Positions 33,634 to 42,533 of a stretch of 64,000 nucleotides of DNA are shown here, in pieces (within the stretch, counting starts at the first letter, position 1; every line of letters starts with the position of its first letter). The position numbers and the translations under genes are program-made. The notes below the pieces were generated by a model. The model had not been told where the DNA came from. It made no database searches and saw only the letters and a program-made list of their open reading frames with translations. The stretch is from Streptomyces dysideae (lineage in GTDB: Bacteria > Actinomycetota > Actinomycetes > Streptomycetales > Streptomycetaceae), in contig NZ_KQ949084.1 of the NCBI RefSeq assembly GCF_001514305.1, positions 186,001 to 250,000 of the forward strand. Reading direction: 5' to 3'.

Positions 33634-34596
33634 TCATTTCGGCGGACGGGAGGTCGTAGGCCGACCGGCCTCCATCATCTCGGCGACCCGAGCCGTCGTC
33701 TCCCGCAGCCACATGTGCGCCGCGTCGTGCATGTGGACCGGATGCCACCACAACGCCTGCTGGATCGGCACGGCGTCATAGGGCGGTTCCATGATGCGGA
33801 CGGGTGCGACTCCGTCCAGCTCGTCGGCGAGACGCCTCTGAAGGAGAGCTACCCGGCGCGTGCCTGCGACCAAAAGTGGCATCAGCTGGAAACTGTCGAC
33901 GGAGACCGCCACGCGCGGCTCGATGCCGAGCATGGCAATCTGGCGGGCGGCGGGGGCATCGTAGGCTCGTTGGTACGTCACCCACGGCAGCCGGGCCAGG
34001 TCGTCGAGGGTGAGCTGCTCGCCGACCTCGGGGTTGTCGTCCGCGACGAGGAAGACCCAGCTGTCCTGGTAGAGCTCGACCATGGGGAAGCCTCGAATGA
34101 TGCCGTGGGGCAGCAGTAGCCCGTCCACGGTGCTGAGCAGCGACCCGGTGTCGTCGATGATTTCGTTCGGTACCTGTTTGAACCTGAGCCGGATTCCTGG
34201 TGCCTCGGCTTGGACGGTGCGGGCGAGTTCGGTGCCGAATACGGCAACCGCGTAGTCCGAGGCGATCAGCGTGAACTCATGTTCCTCGCGGGAGGGGTCG
34301 AATTCGGCCTGACTGGCGAAGACGCGCTCCAGCAGGTCGCATGCGGTGGCGGTCCGGTCGAGGAGGGCCCGCCCGAGGGCGGTCAGTTCGTACCCTCCGC
34401 CCACCCGGGCGAGCAGGTCGTCGTCGAAGTGGCGGCGCAGCCGGGCCAGGGCCGCGCTCATCGCGGGCTGACTGAGCCCGATGCGCTGGCCGGCCCTGGT
34501 GACGTTGCGCTCCTGCAGGAGGGCGCGCAGGGCAACGACGAGGTTGAGGTCCAGGCTGGCCAAGTTCACGAAGCATCCCAATTCCGGAGCCGACAT
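33634..34596 (-). CDS. LysR-family activator of the catabolic operon
   Basis: A 320-residue LysR protein. The N-terminal helix-turn-helix is NVTRAGQRIGLSQPAMSAAL, followed by the linker helix and a two-part effector domain with NodD-like features (FTLIASDYAVAVFGTEL). It is divergent from the operon starting at 34695; the 98-base gap holds the palindrome GAAATCGATTTC. By the usual LysR logic it activates the operon when an aromatic compound or intermediate binds. The ATG at 34596 gives MSAPELGCFVN; a start nearer LASLDLNL is possible. Confidence 0.9.
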   Translation of the reverse strand: MSAPELGCFVNLASLDLNLVVALRALLQERNVTRAGQRIGLSQPAMSAALARLRRHFDDDLLARVGGGYELTALGRALLDRTATACDLLERVFASQAEFDPSREEHEFTLIASDYAVAVFGTELARTVQAEAPGIRLRFKQVPNEIIDDTGSLLSTVDGLLLPHGIIRGFPMVELYQDSWVFLVADDNPEVGEQLTLDDLARLPWVTYQRAYDAPAARQIAMLGIEPRVAVSVDSFQLMPLLVAGTRRVALLQRRLADELDGVAPVRIMEPPYDAVPIQQALWWHPVHMHDAAHMWLRETTARVAEMMEAGRPTTSRPPK

Positions 34597-34627
34597 CAGT
34601 ATTCACCGGCTGGATTCTTATATAGAT

Positions 34628-34639
34628 GAAATCGATTTC
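34628..34639. promoter_or_regulatory. Candidate LysR operator
   Basis: GAAATCGATTTC is a perfect 12-base palindrome in the A+T-rich gap between the divergent LysR gene and the operon, the usual place for a T-N11-A type LysR site. Confidence 0.5.
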
Positions 34640-34694
34640 CCTGATTGCAATCTACGGGCCAGATTAGTGGGACCGCAATCGGGAGGACATCTCC

Positions 34695-35699
34695 GTGAAA
34701 TCCGCAGCCGCGTCGGCACCATTCGCACCCTTCTCGGGCCCTTTCGCCATCGGCACTCTCTCCGCCTCGGGCGGAGCCGCGTTCCCCGGCCTCGTGGCGC
34801 CGGACGGCCGGGGGCTCGACCTGCGCACGGCACTGGGTGAACCCGCGCTGACGACCCTTGCGCTCCTGGAGCGCTGGGACGAGACGTTGCCCCGCCTGCA
34901 CGCTCTCGCGGCGGATCGGGCCGGCGCGTGGCTGTCGCTCGATGACCTGCGGGTGCACGCGCCCGTCGAGCCCCGGCAGATCTTCCAGTCGGGCGCCAAC
35001 TACCGGCAGCACGTGATCGACCTGGCGGTCGCACACCGCGCCCCGGACGACCCGCGCACCGTCGAGGAGGCCCGCGCCGAGGTCGCGGCGGTCATGGACA
35101 AGCGGGCCGCCGAGGACCTCCCGTACGTCTTCATCGGCCTGCCGACCACGATCAGCGGTCCCTACGACGACGTGGTGCTGCCCGCCCGGGCCGAGAAGCC
35201 CGACTGGGAGCTGGAACTGGCCGCGGTGATCTCCCGCCCCGCCTACCGGGTCACCGTGGAGGAGGCGCTGGAGTACGTCGCGGGCTACACCATCGCCAAC
35301 GACCTGACCGACCGCGCGACCGTCTTCCGCCGGGACATGCCTCCGATCGGCACCGACTGGCTGCGCAGCAAGAACGCCCCCGGCTTCACCCCGCTCGGCC
35401 CGTGGATCGTCCCCGCCGGCTCCATCGCCGACCCGTCCGACCTGCAGGTCACCCTGAAACTCAACGGCGAGACCATGCAGGACGAGTCCACCAACGACAT
35501 GATCTTCGGCGTCGCACGGTTGATCTCGTACATCTCCCAGACCGCCCGACTGCTCCCCGGCGACCTGGTTCTGACCGGCAGCCCGGCCGGCAACGGCATT
35601 CACTGGGGCCGGCTGCTGCGCGACGGCGACGTGATGGACGGCTCGGTCACCGGGCTCGGCGCCCAGCGCACCCGCTGTGTCGCGGAGGAGGCCCGATGA
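34695..35699 (+). CDS. Fumarylacetoacetate-hydrolase-family enzyme 1
   Basis: A 334-residue protein. The FAH domain covers about residues 90-330, with the metal ligands in WELELAAVI and the ANDLTDR stretch and a C-terminal GDLVLTGSPAGNG. FAH-family enzymes hydrolyse or decarboxylate beta-diketo or 2-oxo acids, such as ring-fission products. The GTG start follows GGGAGG. It is the first gene of the operon and overlaps the cyclase gene by four bases (ATGA), indicating translational coupling. The insert YVFIGLPTTISGPYDD is typical of the longer FAH subtype. Confidence 0.88.
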   Translation: MKSAAASAPFAPFSGPFAIGTLSASGGAAFPGLVAPDGRGLDLRTALGEPALTTLALLERWDETLPRLHALAADRAGAWLSLDDLRVHAPVEPRQIFQSGANYRQHVIDLAVAHRAPDDPRTVEEARAEVAAVMDKRAAEDLPYVFIGLPTTISGPYDDVVLPARAEKPDWELELAAVISRPAYRVTVEEALEYVAGYTIANDLTDRATVFRRDMPPIGTDWLRSKNAPGFTPLGPWIVPAGSIADPSDLQVTLKLNGETMQDESTNDMIFGVARLISYISQTARLLPGDLVLTGSPAGNGIHWGRLLRDGDVMDGSVTGLGAQRTRCVAEEAR

Positions 35700-36682
35700 G
35701 CGCCGATCACATCGGCCGTACGGATATCGATCGTACGGATCCCGAGGCGGCGATCGCCGAGGCCGCCAAGGCGTACTCGAACTGGGGCCGCTGGGGCGAG
35801 GACGACGTGCTCGGCACGCTCAACTTCCTCGACGAGGCCAAGCGCCGCGAGGGCGCGGCCCTGATCCGCGACGGCGTCAGCTTCTCCTTGTCACAGGCCT
35901 TCGACATGGACGGCCCGCAGAAAGGCTGGCGGCGGCGTACGAACCCGGTGCACACGATGCTCGCCACCGGCACCGACGCCGCTCTGGGCGGCCAGGGCTT
36001 CCCGCACGGTTTCGGTGGCGCCGACGACGTGATCGCCATGCCCCTGCAGTGCTCCACCCAATGGGACGGGCTCGGGCACATCTTCGATCACGGCAAGGCG
36101 TGGAACGGCCGTCCGGCGGAGAAGGTCGTCACCTGCGAAGGCGACCTGGTCACCGGTATCGAGCACATGGCTTCGCACGTCGCCGGGCGGGGCGTCCTCC
36201 TTGATGTGGGCTTGGTCATCGGCCAGGACGGCGAACTGCCCGACGGCTTCGCCATCACCGAGGAGCACCTGACCGAAACCGCCGCCTCGCACGGCGTGAC
36301 CGTCGGTCGTGGCGACCTGGTCCTCGTGCGCACCGGGCGGCTGGCCCGCGCCCGCCACGAAGGCTGGGGCGACTACGCGGGCGGGCCGGCGCCGGGGCTG
36401 AGCTTCAGCACGGCCGGCTGGCTGCACCGGAGCGAGATCGCCGGGATCGCCACCGACACCTGGGGCTTCGAGGTGCGGCCCAACGAGTTCGACCACGCCT
36501 TCCAGCCGCTGCACCAGGTCGCCATCCCCCACATCGGTCTGCTCATCGGTGAGATGTGGGACCTCGACGCCCTCGCCGCACATTGCGCCGCCGACGGCCG
36601 GTACGAGTTCTGGCTCACCGCCGCGCCACTGCCCATCACCGGTTCCGTCGGCTCACCGGTGAATCCCATCGCCGTCAAGTAA
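35696..36682 (+). CDS. Cyclase-family (kynurenine-formamidase-like) hydrolase
   Basis: A 328-residue protein of the cyclase family (PF04199). The usual metal motif HxGTHxDxxxH appears altered as QCSTQWDGLGHIFDH, as in the longer plant/actinobacterial branch; GVTVGRGDLVLVRTGR and the C-terminal HIGLLIGEMWDLDAL also fit. Family members hydrolyse amides or lactones of aromatic acids and often accompany ring-cleavage genes. ATG 35696 overlaps the previous stop. Substrate unknown; opening a lactone or enol ring-fission product is inferred. Confidence 0.85.
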   Translation: MSADHIGRTDIDRTDPEAAIAEAAKAYSNWGRWGEDDVLGTLNFLDEAKRREGAALIRDGVSFSLSQAFDMDGPQKGWRRRTNPVHTMLATGTDAALGGQGFPHGFGGADDVIAMPLQCSTQWDGLGHIFDHGKAWNGRPAEKVVTCEGDLVTGIEHMASHVAGRGVLLDVGLVIGQDGELPDGFAITEEHLTETAASHGVTVGRGDLVLVRTGRLARARHEGWGDYAGGPAPGLSFSTAGWLHRSEIAGIATDTWGFEVRPNEFDHAFQPLHQVAIPHIGLLIGEMWDLDALAAHCAADGRYEFWLTAAPLPITGSVGSPVNPIAVK

Positions 36683-36796
36683 CGCCCTGGACGGCCGGGC
36701 GAGCCGCGCCCGGACGGCTACGCCACCCTCGCCCGCCCGGCCCGCAACACCCCCTCTGCCGCTCGAAGTCGCGTGGCACCATCTCAGGGAGAACCC

Positions 36797-37936
36797 ATGA
36801 ACGACCCTCGTCCCCGCACCGTCCTCGTCATAGGCGGCGGCGCGTCCGGCAACGCCGTGACCGTGCTGCTGCGGCGGGCGGGCATCGCCGTGGAACTGAT
36901 CGAGGCCAAACCCGACTGGAACGTGCTCGGCTCCGGCATCACCCTCCAGGGCAACGCGCTGCGCGTGCTGCGCGAAGTGGGCGTATGGGACAAGGTCCGG
37001 GAGAGCGGCTACGCCGTCGACGCCGTCGGCCTGGCCGCGCCCGACGGGACCGTGTTCCATGTCCAGCAGGACATCCGCACCGGTGGGGACGACCTGCCCC
37101 CGATCTTCGGCATGCAGCGGCCCCGGCTCCAGGAGATTCTGTGTGAGGCCGTCGTCGAGAGTGACGCGACGGTACGCCTGGGCACCACCGCCGAGGAACT
37201 GGTCCAGGACGCGTCCGGCGTCACCGCCCGGTTCAGCGACGGCACCGAGGGCCGCTACGACCTGGTCATCGCCGCCGACGGCGTCGGCTCCCACACGCGC
37301 GCGATGATCGGCATCAGCGACAAACCCGAACCGACCGGCATGGCCATCTGGCGCGTCCCCGTGCCCCGCCCCGAGGGCGTGGAGCGCATGCAGCTGTCCT
37401 ACGGCGGACCCTGCTATATCGCCGGCTACTGCCCCACCAGCAAGAACACCATCTACGCCTACCTCGTCGAGGCCAACCGCGACCGCGCCTCCATCGACCC
37501 GGCCTCGTACGCGGACGAGATGCGCCGCCTGGCCGCGCCCTACGGGGGTGCGTGGCCGGAGATCGCCGCGAGCATCACCGACCCCGCCAAGGTCAACTAC
37601 ACCTGGTTCGACCGGCTGCTCGTCGAGGGTTCCTGGCACCGCGGCAGGGTCGTCCTGATCGGTGACGCGGCCCACGTCTGTCCCCCCACGATCGCCCAGG
37701 GCGCGGCCATGTCGCTGGAGGACGCCTCCGTACTGGCCGAGATGCTGAGCGAGGAGCAGGACTGGAGTTCCCTCGACGCCCTGCTGACCGACTTCTACGA
37801 ACGCCGGATCAACCGTGTCCGCATGGTGGTCGAAGCATCCGTGCAACTCGGTCAGTGGCAGATGGACGGCGCCCGTGACGCCGACGCACCCGGTCTGATG
37901 AGCCGCACGATGTCCGCCCTGCAGGAGACCCCGTGA
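36797..37936 (+). CDS. FAD-dependent aromatic monooxygenase
   Basis: A 379-residue group A flavin hydroxylase. It has the Rossmann motif VIGGGASGNAVTVLL at the N-terminus, the DG-type motif YDLVIAADGVGSHTR at about 155 and the FAD-ribityl motif VVLIGDAAHVCPP at about 290. It should use NAD(P)H and O2 to hydroxylate an aromatic ring, giving the dihydroxy substrate for the dioxygenase at 38986. The salicylate-hydroxylase branch looks closest by eye. ATG 36797 follows AGGGAG. It overlaps the amidohydrolase gene by four bases. Confidence 0.9.
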   Translation: MNDPRPRTVLVIGGGASGNAVTVLLRRAGIAVELIEAKPDWNVLGSGITLQGNALRVLREVGVWDKVRESGYAVDAVGLAAPDGTVFHVQQDIRTGGDDLPPIFGMQRPRLQEILCEAVVESDATVRLGTTAEELVQDASGVTARFSDGTEGRYDLVIAADGVGSHTRAMIGISDKPEPTGMAIWRVPVPRPEGVERMQLSYGGPCYIAGYCPTSKNTIYAYLVEANRDRASIDPASYADEMRRLAAPYGGAWPEIAASITDPAKVNYTWFDRLLVEGSWHRGRVVLIGDAAHVCPPTIAQGAAMSLEDASVLAEMLSEEQDWSSLDALLTDFYERRINRVRMVVEASVQLGQWQMDGARDADAPGLMSRTMSALQETP

Positions 37937-38961
37937 ACCCCGTGAGCTCCCAGAACGGCGCACCCACGATCGACGTCCACGCGCACGTCCTGCTCCCTCA
38001 GGTCGAGGACGCCGTCGCCGGACACCCCGGGCTGGCCGCGGCCCGCGATCTCGACGCCCGCCGCAACGGTCCCGAGGCCATCGCCGTCAGCGGCCCGATG
38101 TTCCGCGACCGCTTCCCGAAACTGACCGACGTCAAGGCCCGGCTCGCCGCGATGGACGCCTCCGGGGTCGACGTCCAGATGGTCTCGCCCTCTCCCTCGC
38201 ACTACCACTACTGGGCCGACGAGGACCTGGCCCGTACGGTGTGGGAACTGGCCAACGAGGGCACCGCCGCGCACGTGGCCCAGGCCCCGCAGCGGCTGCA
38301 CGGCCTCGGCCTCGTCCCGCTCCAGCACCCGGCCCTCGCCGTCGAAGCCCTCGAACACGCCCTTGGCCTGGGCCTGCGCGGTGTCGAGATCTCCAGCCAC
38401 GCACCGGGACGCGAACTGTCGGACCCCGCATACGAACCGTTCTGGACACGGGCCGAGGAAACCGGCGCGATCCTCTTCCTGCACCCCTTCGGCTGCACGC
38501 TCGACGAACGCCTCAACCGGTGGTACCTGTCCAACACCGTCGGCCAACCGACCGAGAACGCCGTCGCCCTGTCCCATCTGATCTTCTCCGGAGTCCTGGA
38601 CCGGCACCCGGGGTTGCGCATCGTCGCCGCCCACGGCGGCGGCTATCTGCCCACCCACATCGGCCGCTCCGACCACGCCTGGCTCGCCCGCACCGACACC
38701 CGCGGCTGCGCGCACCCGCCCAGCAGCTACCTCAAGCAGCTGTACTTCGACTCCCTCGTCCACGACCCGGACGTCCTGCGCGAGCTGATCCGGGTGGCCG
38801 GCCCCGACCGGGTACTGCTCGGCTCCGACTTCCCCTTCGACATGGGCACCGACGACCCGCTCGGTGCTCTGCGCGACGTCACGGACCTGCCCGCCCCCGA
38901 CTTCCACGCCGTACGCGGCGGCAACGCGGCAGCGCTGCTCCGCCTTGTCGGAACCGTCTGA
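37933..38961 (+). CDS. ACMSD-type amidohydrolase (probable decarboxylase)
   Basis: A 342-residue metal-dependent amidohydrolase-2 protein: N-terminal IDVHAHVLLP, then LFLHPFGC, VAAHGGGYLPTH and LLGSDFPFDMG supply the His/His/His/Asp ligands seen in aminocarboxymuconate-semialdehyde decarboxylase and relatives. Non-oxidative decarboxylation of a ring acid or a ring-fission product is the best guess. GTG 37933 overlaps the stop of the monooxygenase gene. The family often sits in meta-cleavage operons such as this one. Confidence 0.88.
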   Translation: MNPVSSQNGAPTIDVHAHVLLPQVEDAVAGHPGLAAARDLDARRNGPEAIAVSGPMFRDRFPKLTDVKARLAAMDASGVDVQMVSPSPSHYHYWADEDLARTVWELANEGTAAHVAQAPQRLHGLGLVPLQHPALAVEALEHALGLGLRGVEISSHAPGRELSDPAYEPFWTRAEETGAILFLHPFGCTLDERLNRWYLSNTVGQPTENAVALSHLIFSGVLDRHPGLRIVAAHGGGYLPTHIGRSDHAWLARTDTRGCAHPPSSYLKQLYFDSLVHDPDVLRELIRVAGPDRVLLGSDFPFDMGTDDPLGALRDVTDLPAPDFHAVRGGNAAALLRLVGTV

Positions 38962-38985
38962 ACCTCACAGAGGAGAACCCCCACC

Positions 38986-39924
38986 ATGAGCACACGTCTG
39001 CTCACCCACCTGCGGCACGTCGACCTGGCCGTGCCGGACTACGACAAGCAGCTCGACTTCTACGCCGGCGTCTGGGGCCTGACCAAGGTCGCCGAGGACT
39101 CCGGCATCTCCTTCCTGGCCGCCGAGGGCTCCCCCGAGCAGTACATCGTCCGGCTCCGCAAGGCCGAGGAGAAGCGTCTCGACCTCATCTCCTACGGCGC
39201 CGCGAACCCCGCCGACGTGGACACGCTCGCCGAGCAACTCCTCGCGGGTGGAGTGCAGTTGATCTCCCAGCCGGGCAAGGTCGACACCCCCGGCGGCGGC
39301 TACGGCTTCCGCTTCTTCGACATCGACGGCCGCACCATCGAGGTCTCGGCCGACGTCGAGGCGCGCCGGCACCGTCGTATCGAGGAGAAGGAGTCCATCC
39401 CGGTCCGTCTCTCGCACGTCGTCCTGAACTCCCCCGACATCAACGCCACCCGCGCCTGGTACGAGCAGCACCTCGACTTCCGGCTGTCCGACACGATGGC
39501 CTTGCCGCACATGGGCGAGGTCATGCACTTCATGCGGATCAGCAGCCAGCACCACTCCATGGCCATTGCCAGCGGCCCGCACACCTCCCTGCAGCACCTC
39601 TCCTTCGAGATGCGCGGCATCGACGAGTACATGCGCGGCTCCGGCCGCGTGATGCGCTCCGGCGCCCGCAAGATCTGGGGCCCCGGGCGGCACATGGCGG
39701 GCGACAACACCTTCACGTACTTCCTCGACCCGCACGGCAACACCGTGGAGTACACCACCGAGCTCGAAAAGCTGGACGAGGACACCTGGCACCCGCACAT
39801 CTACGACCTGACGAAGCCCGAGAACGGCGACCAGTGGGGCACGTCCAACCCGATGAACGAGATGGTCGCCAAGGAAATGCTCAACGACGTCGACCGCGGC
39901 GTCTTCGTCGCTCCGCCGGTCTGA
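38986..39924 (+). CDS. Extradiol ring-cleavage dioxygenase (VOC family)
   Basis: A 312-residue two-module glyoxalase/VOC protein. Module 1 starts LTHLRHVDLAVPDYDKQLDF; module 2 (about residue 135 on) has RLSHVVLNSPDI, a His in SLQHLSFEMR and a Glu in NTVEYTTELE, the expected 2-His-1-Glu iron site. It probably cleaves a catechol-type ring at the meta position. ATG 38986 is preceded by AGAGGAGAA. It follows the amidohydrolase by 24 bases in the same operon. Confidence 0.88.
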   Translation: MSTRLLTHLRHVDLAVPDYDKQLDFYAGVWGLTKVAEDSGISFLAAEGSPEQYIVRLRKAEEKRLDLISYGAANPADVDTLAEQLLAGGVQLISQPGKVDTPGGGYGFRFFDIDGRTIEVSADVEARRHRRIEEKESIPVRLSHVVLNSPDINATRAWYEQHLDFRLSDTMALPHMGEVMHFMRISSQHHSMAIASGPHTSLQHLSFEMRGIDEYMRGSGRVMRSGARKIWGPGRHMAGDNTFTYFLDPHGNTVEYTTELEKLDEDTWHPHIYDLTKPENGDQWGTSNPMNEMVAKEMLNDVDRGVFVAPPV

Positions 39925-40017
39925 CCCCTTGACTCCGGGGGCTCGGCGCACTCCCCCGCCCTGCCAGGCCGCCGCGCCCCCGGCCTGTGTCAACCCACCC
40001 AGCTCCCTAGGAATGCC

Positions 40018-40983
40018 ATGCGCTTCGCCACGTACGAACAGCACGGCCGCAGCCGTCTCGCCACCGTCGAGGACGACGGCGCCCTCTACCCCTGCCCCGG
40101 CACGGGGACGCTTCTCGACCTGATCCAGGCGGGTCCCGAGGCACTGCGCGAGGCGGGTAACGCAAGCCTGGACGTGCCGCGCGGCCCGCACGTCTCACAG
40201 GTGCGACTGCTGCCGCCGCTCCAACCACCGTCCGTACGCGACTTCGTCACGTTCGAGGAGCACGTCGAGGGTGTACGGCGCAGCATCGACGGAGTCTCGG
40301 GCGCCCCGGACGCCTGGTACGACGCGCCCACCTTCTACTTCACCAACCCCTACGCGGTCATCGGCGCTCACGACGACGTCCCCGTGCCGCCCGGCAGCCA
40401 GGTGCTGGACTTCGAACTCGAAGTCGCCGCGGTCATCGGCCGCGAGGGCCGCGACCTCACCCCCGAGCAGGCCCGCGACCACATCATCGGCTACACCATC
40501 TACAACGACTGGTCCGCCCGCGACCTCCAGTCCCGCGAGATGCAGGTCAGCCTCGGCCCCTGCAAGGGCAAGGACACCGCCACCACCCTCGGCCCCTACC
40601 TCGTCACCGCAGACGAGCTGGAGCCCTACCGCGACAGCGACGGATTCCTGCGCCTGGCGCTGACCGCCGAGATCAACGGCGAGGTCGTCGGCAAGGACCT
40701 GCTGTCCAACATGAGCTGGACCTTCGAGGAGATGACCGCCTACGCCTCCCGCGGCACCCGGGTACGCCCCGGCGACGTACTCGGCTCCGGCACCTGCGGC
40801 AACGGCGGCTGCCTCGCCGAACTCTGGGGCGTACGCGGCCGCCAGGACCCGCCACCGCTCAAGCCCGGCGACACGGTCACCCTCACCGTCGAGGGCATCG
40901 GCACCGTCGCCAACACCGTGGTACCCGGTGCCGCACCGGTGGCCGTCCCTCGCGCCCGTACGCGCCCGCGAACGCGCCCGTGA
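40018..40983 (+). CDS. Fumarylacetoacetate-hydrolase-family enzyme 2
   Basis: A 321-residue FAH protein, only distantly like the one at 34695. Conserved parts are SVRDFVTFEEHV, VLDFELEVAAVIGREGRDL, GYTIYNDWSARDLQ and GDVLGSGTCGNGG. The metal site residues (Glu in DFELE, Asp in YNDWS) are present. Two FAH paralogues in one operon may act on successive intermediates or two substrates. The tail is Arg/Pro-rich and seems to run into foreign sequence, so the original C-terminus may have been altered by the deletion next to it. Confidence 0.87.
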   Translation: MRFATYEQHGRSRLATVEDDGALYPCPGTGTLLDLIQAGPEALREAGNASLDVPRGPHVSQVRLLPPLQPPSVRDFVTFEEHVEGVRRSIDGVSGAPDAWYDAPTFYFTNPYAVIGAHDDVPVPPGSQVLDFELEVAAVIGREGRDLTPEQARDHIIGYTIYNDWSARDLQSREMQVSLGPCKGKDTATTLGPYLVTADELEPYRDSDGFLRLALTAEINGEVVGKDLLSNMSWTFEEMTAYASRGTRVRPGDVLGSGTCGNGGCLAELWGVRGRQDPPPLKPGDTVTLTVEGIGTVANTVVPGAAPVAVPRARTRPRTRP

Positions 40984-40999
40984 ACCGCGCGGCGGAGAG

Positions 41000-41641
41000 C
41001 AGGCCGAGGTCGTCACCGGGGCCGCGCGTGGGCAGGGCACGGTGGAGGCTCCGGCCCGGGCGGGAGCGACGGTGACCGCCACCGATGTGCCACAGGCACC
41101 CGGCCAACTCGGTCATCCCCTAAATGATCGGCGCCGAGGGCCACGCGCGGCGACCTGCTCGCCGACGACCACCCCGATGCGCGCCATCGGCCGCCACATC
41201 CCACTCCGCCGGGCCGGCCTCCCTGACACCGTGCTCCCGGGAGCAGCCTTCTTCGACTCCGCCCTGTCCTTCGGAATGATCCGCGGCGGCCACATCGACA
41301 CCGCCGTGCTCGGTGCCATGCAGGTCTCCGCGACCGGCGACCTCGCCAACTGGATGATCCCCGGAAAGATGATCAAGGGCATGGGCGGTGCCATGGATCT
41401 CGTCCAGGGCGCCCGCCGCGTCATCGTCCTCATGGATCACACCGCCAAGGACAGCAGCCCCAAGATCCTCGACGAGTGCACCCTGCCCCTCACGGGCCAG
41501 GCCTGCGTCCACCGCGTCATCACCGACCTGGGCGTCATCGACGTCACCGACCACGGCCTGGTCCTTGTCGAAACCGCCCCCGGTGTCACCCACCACGACA
41601 TCACCGCCGCCACCGCCGCGAAACTGCACACCGCCGCTTGA
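41000..41641 (+). pseudogene. Composite relic: SDR N-terminus joined to CoA-transferase B C-terminus
   Basis: One frame first gives VVTGAARGQGTVEAPARAGA followed by TVTATDVP, the nucleotide-binding start of a short-chain dehydrogenase. After about 30 residues of filler it becomes PGAAFFDSALSFGMIRGG, then ANWMIPGKMIKGMGGAMDLV and on to LHTAA. That is the C-terminal two-thirds of a 3-oxoacid CoA-transferase beta subunit (PcaJ/ScoB type). The SDR catalytic part and the CoA-transferase part with the catalytic Glu are both missing. A deletion of the intervening sequence, probably including an alpha subunit, is the simplest explanation. Confidence 0.72.
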
Positions 41642-41809
41642 GGCACGACGACCGCCACCTCGTCTGCATACGCCCAGGACGAGGTCCGGCGCATCCACCC
41701 TCCAGACCCCAGCACACCCGGAACTGCACCAACCAGGGCAGTTCGCCGACTTCACGGACGCCAAGGGCATCGGCCGGAATCGGCCGGCTCGTCGACCGTG
41801 GATGCACCT

Positions 41810-42052
41810 CGGTTTCCGCCGCGACCGTTCCTGTCCGGCCTGGTCGAGCAGCCCCAGGGCGACAGCCGTGGACTCCTCCTCGTCCGGCAACTCGCCCAGC
41901 AGCTGCGTCGTCGGATCCGCCAGCAGGCCGGCCACGTCGACCAGCCTCCACCGCACCCCGCCGGACCCGGACTGCTGGAGCAGGACCTCGCGGCCTCGCA
42001 CCTCGGACACCGTGAACGGCTCACCCTGGAAACTCAGGGCGAGTCCCGCCCG
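41810..42052 (-). pseudogene. Relic of a TnsB-type transposase, N-terminal part
   Basis: The minus-strand frame shows ALSFQGEPFTVSEVRGREVL, then RLVDVAGLLADPTTQLLG and STAVALGLLDQAGQERSRR. This resembles the N-terminal domain of streptomycete TnsB/Mu-type transposases. The DDE catalytic core is absent. It begins inside the end of the tnsA relic in another frame. Confidence 0.6.
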
Positions 42053-42453
42053 CAACGGAACCGTGCGTTGACCACGCGCACATTGCCGTCCCCCGGCACC
42101 AGCAGGAAGTCCGGCACGTGCAGCCGCCACCGACCACCCACCCGCGCCCGCAGACGGCACGGCTGGGCAAAAATCCCGACCACCTGCGGGTCGAAGTCCG
42201 CCAGCAGCAGCCGAGCCAGTTCCAGACGGCTCTCGTAGACCACCAGCCCACGCGTCGTCGCCGACGCGTACTCCCCGGGATGATGCTTGTGCCCCTTCGC
42301 CGACCTGACCCGCCGCCACGGCACGGACCCGTCGAAACTGCCCCGGCGCAGCTGGATGAACTCCACGCTGCGTACCGAGTCGTCCTCGTACCGGATCGAA
42401 GCCGTCGCAGACTCCTGACTGCCAGCCCTCACGCTTGTACGCTTGGTGACCAT
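42034..42453 (-). pseudogene. tnsA: TnsA-like transposase endonuclease, truncated
   Basis: A 139-residue product from ATG 42453. YESRLELARLLLADFDPQVV, FAQPCRLRARV and WRLHVPDFLLVPGDGNVRVV match TnsA-like endonucleases of actinobacterial Tn7-like elements. The Glu (YESRLE) and Asp (VPDF) of the nuclease site are there, but where the catalytic Lys is expected (VVNVK) the sequence reads VVNARFRC and ends. Full proteins are about 230 residues. It reads inward from the right end, the position of tnsA in Tn7. The fusion with the tnsB relic points to an internal deletion. Confidence 0.78.
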
Positions 42454-42533
42454 GAGCTGACCGTAGGAAGCCACCCAGGACCAAGAGGCCGGATGACCGA
42501 GAAGTTCCCGGGACTGACCACCACCGACCACAG

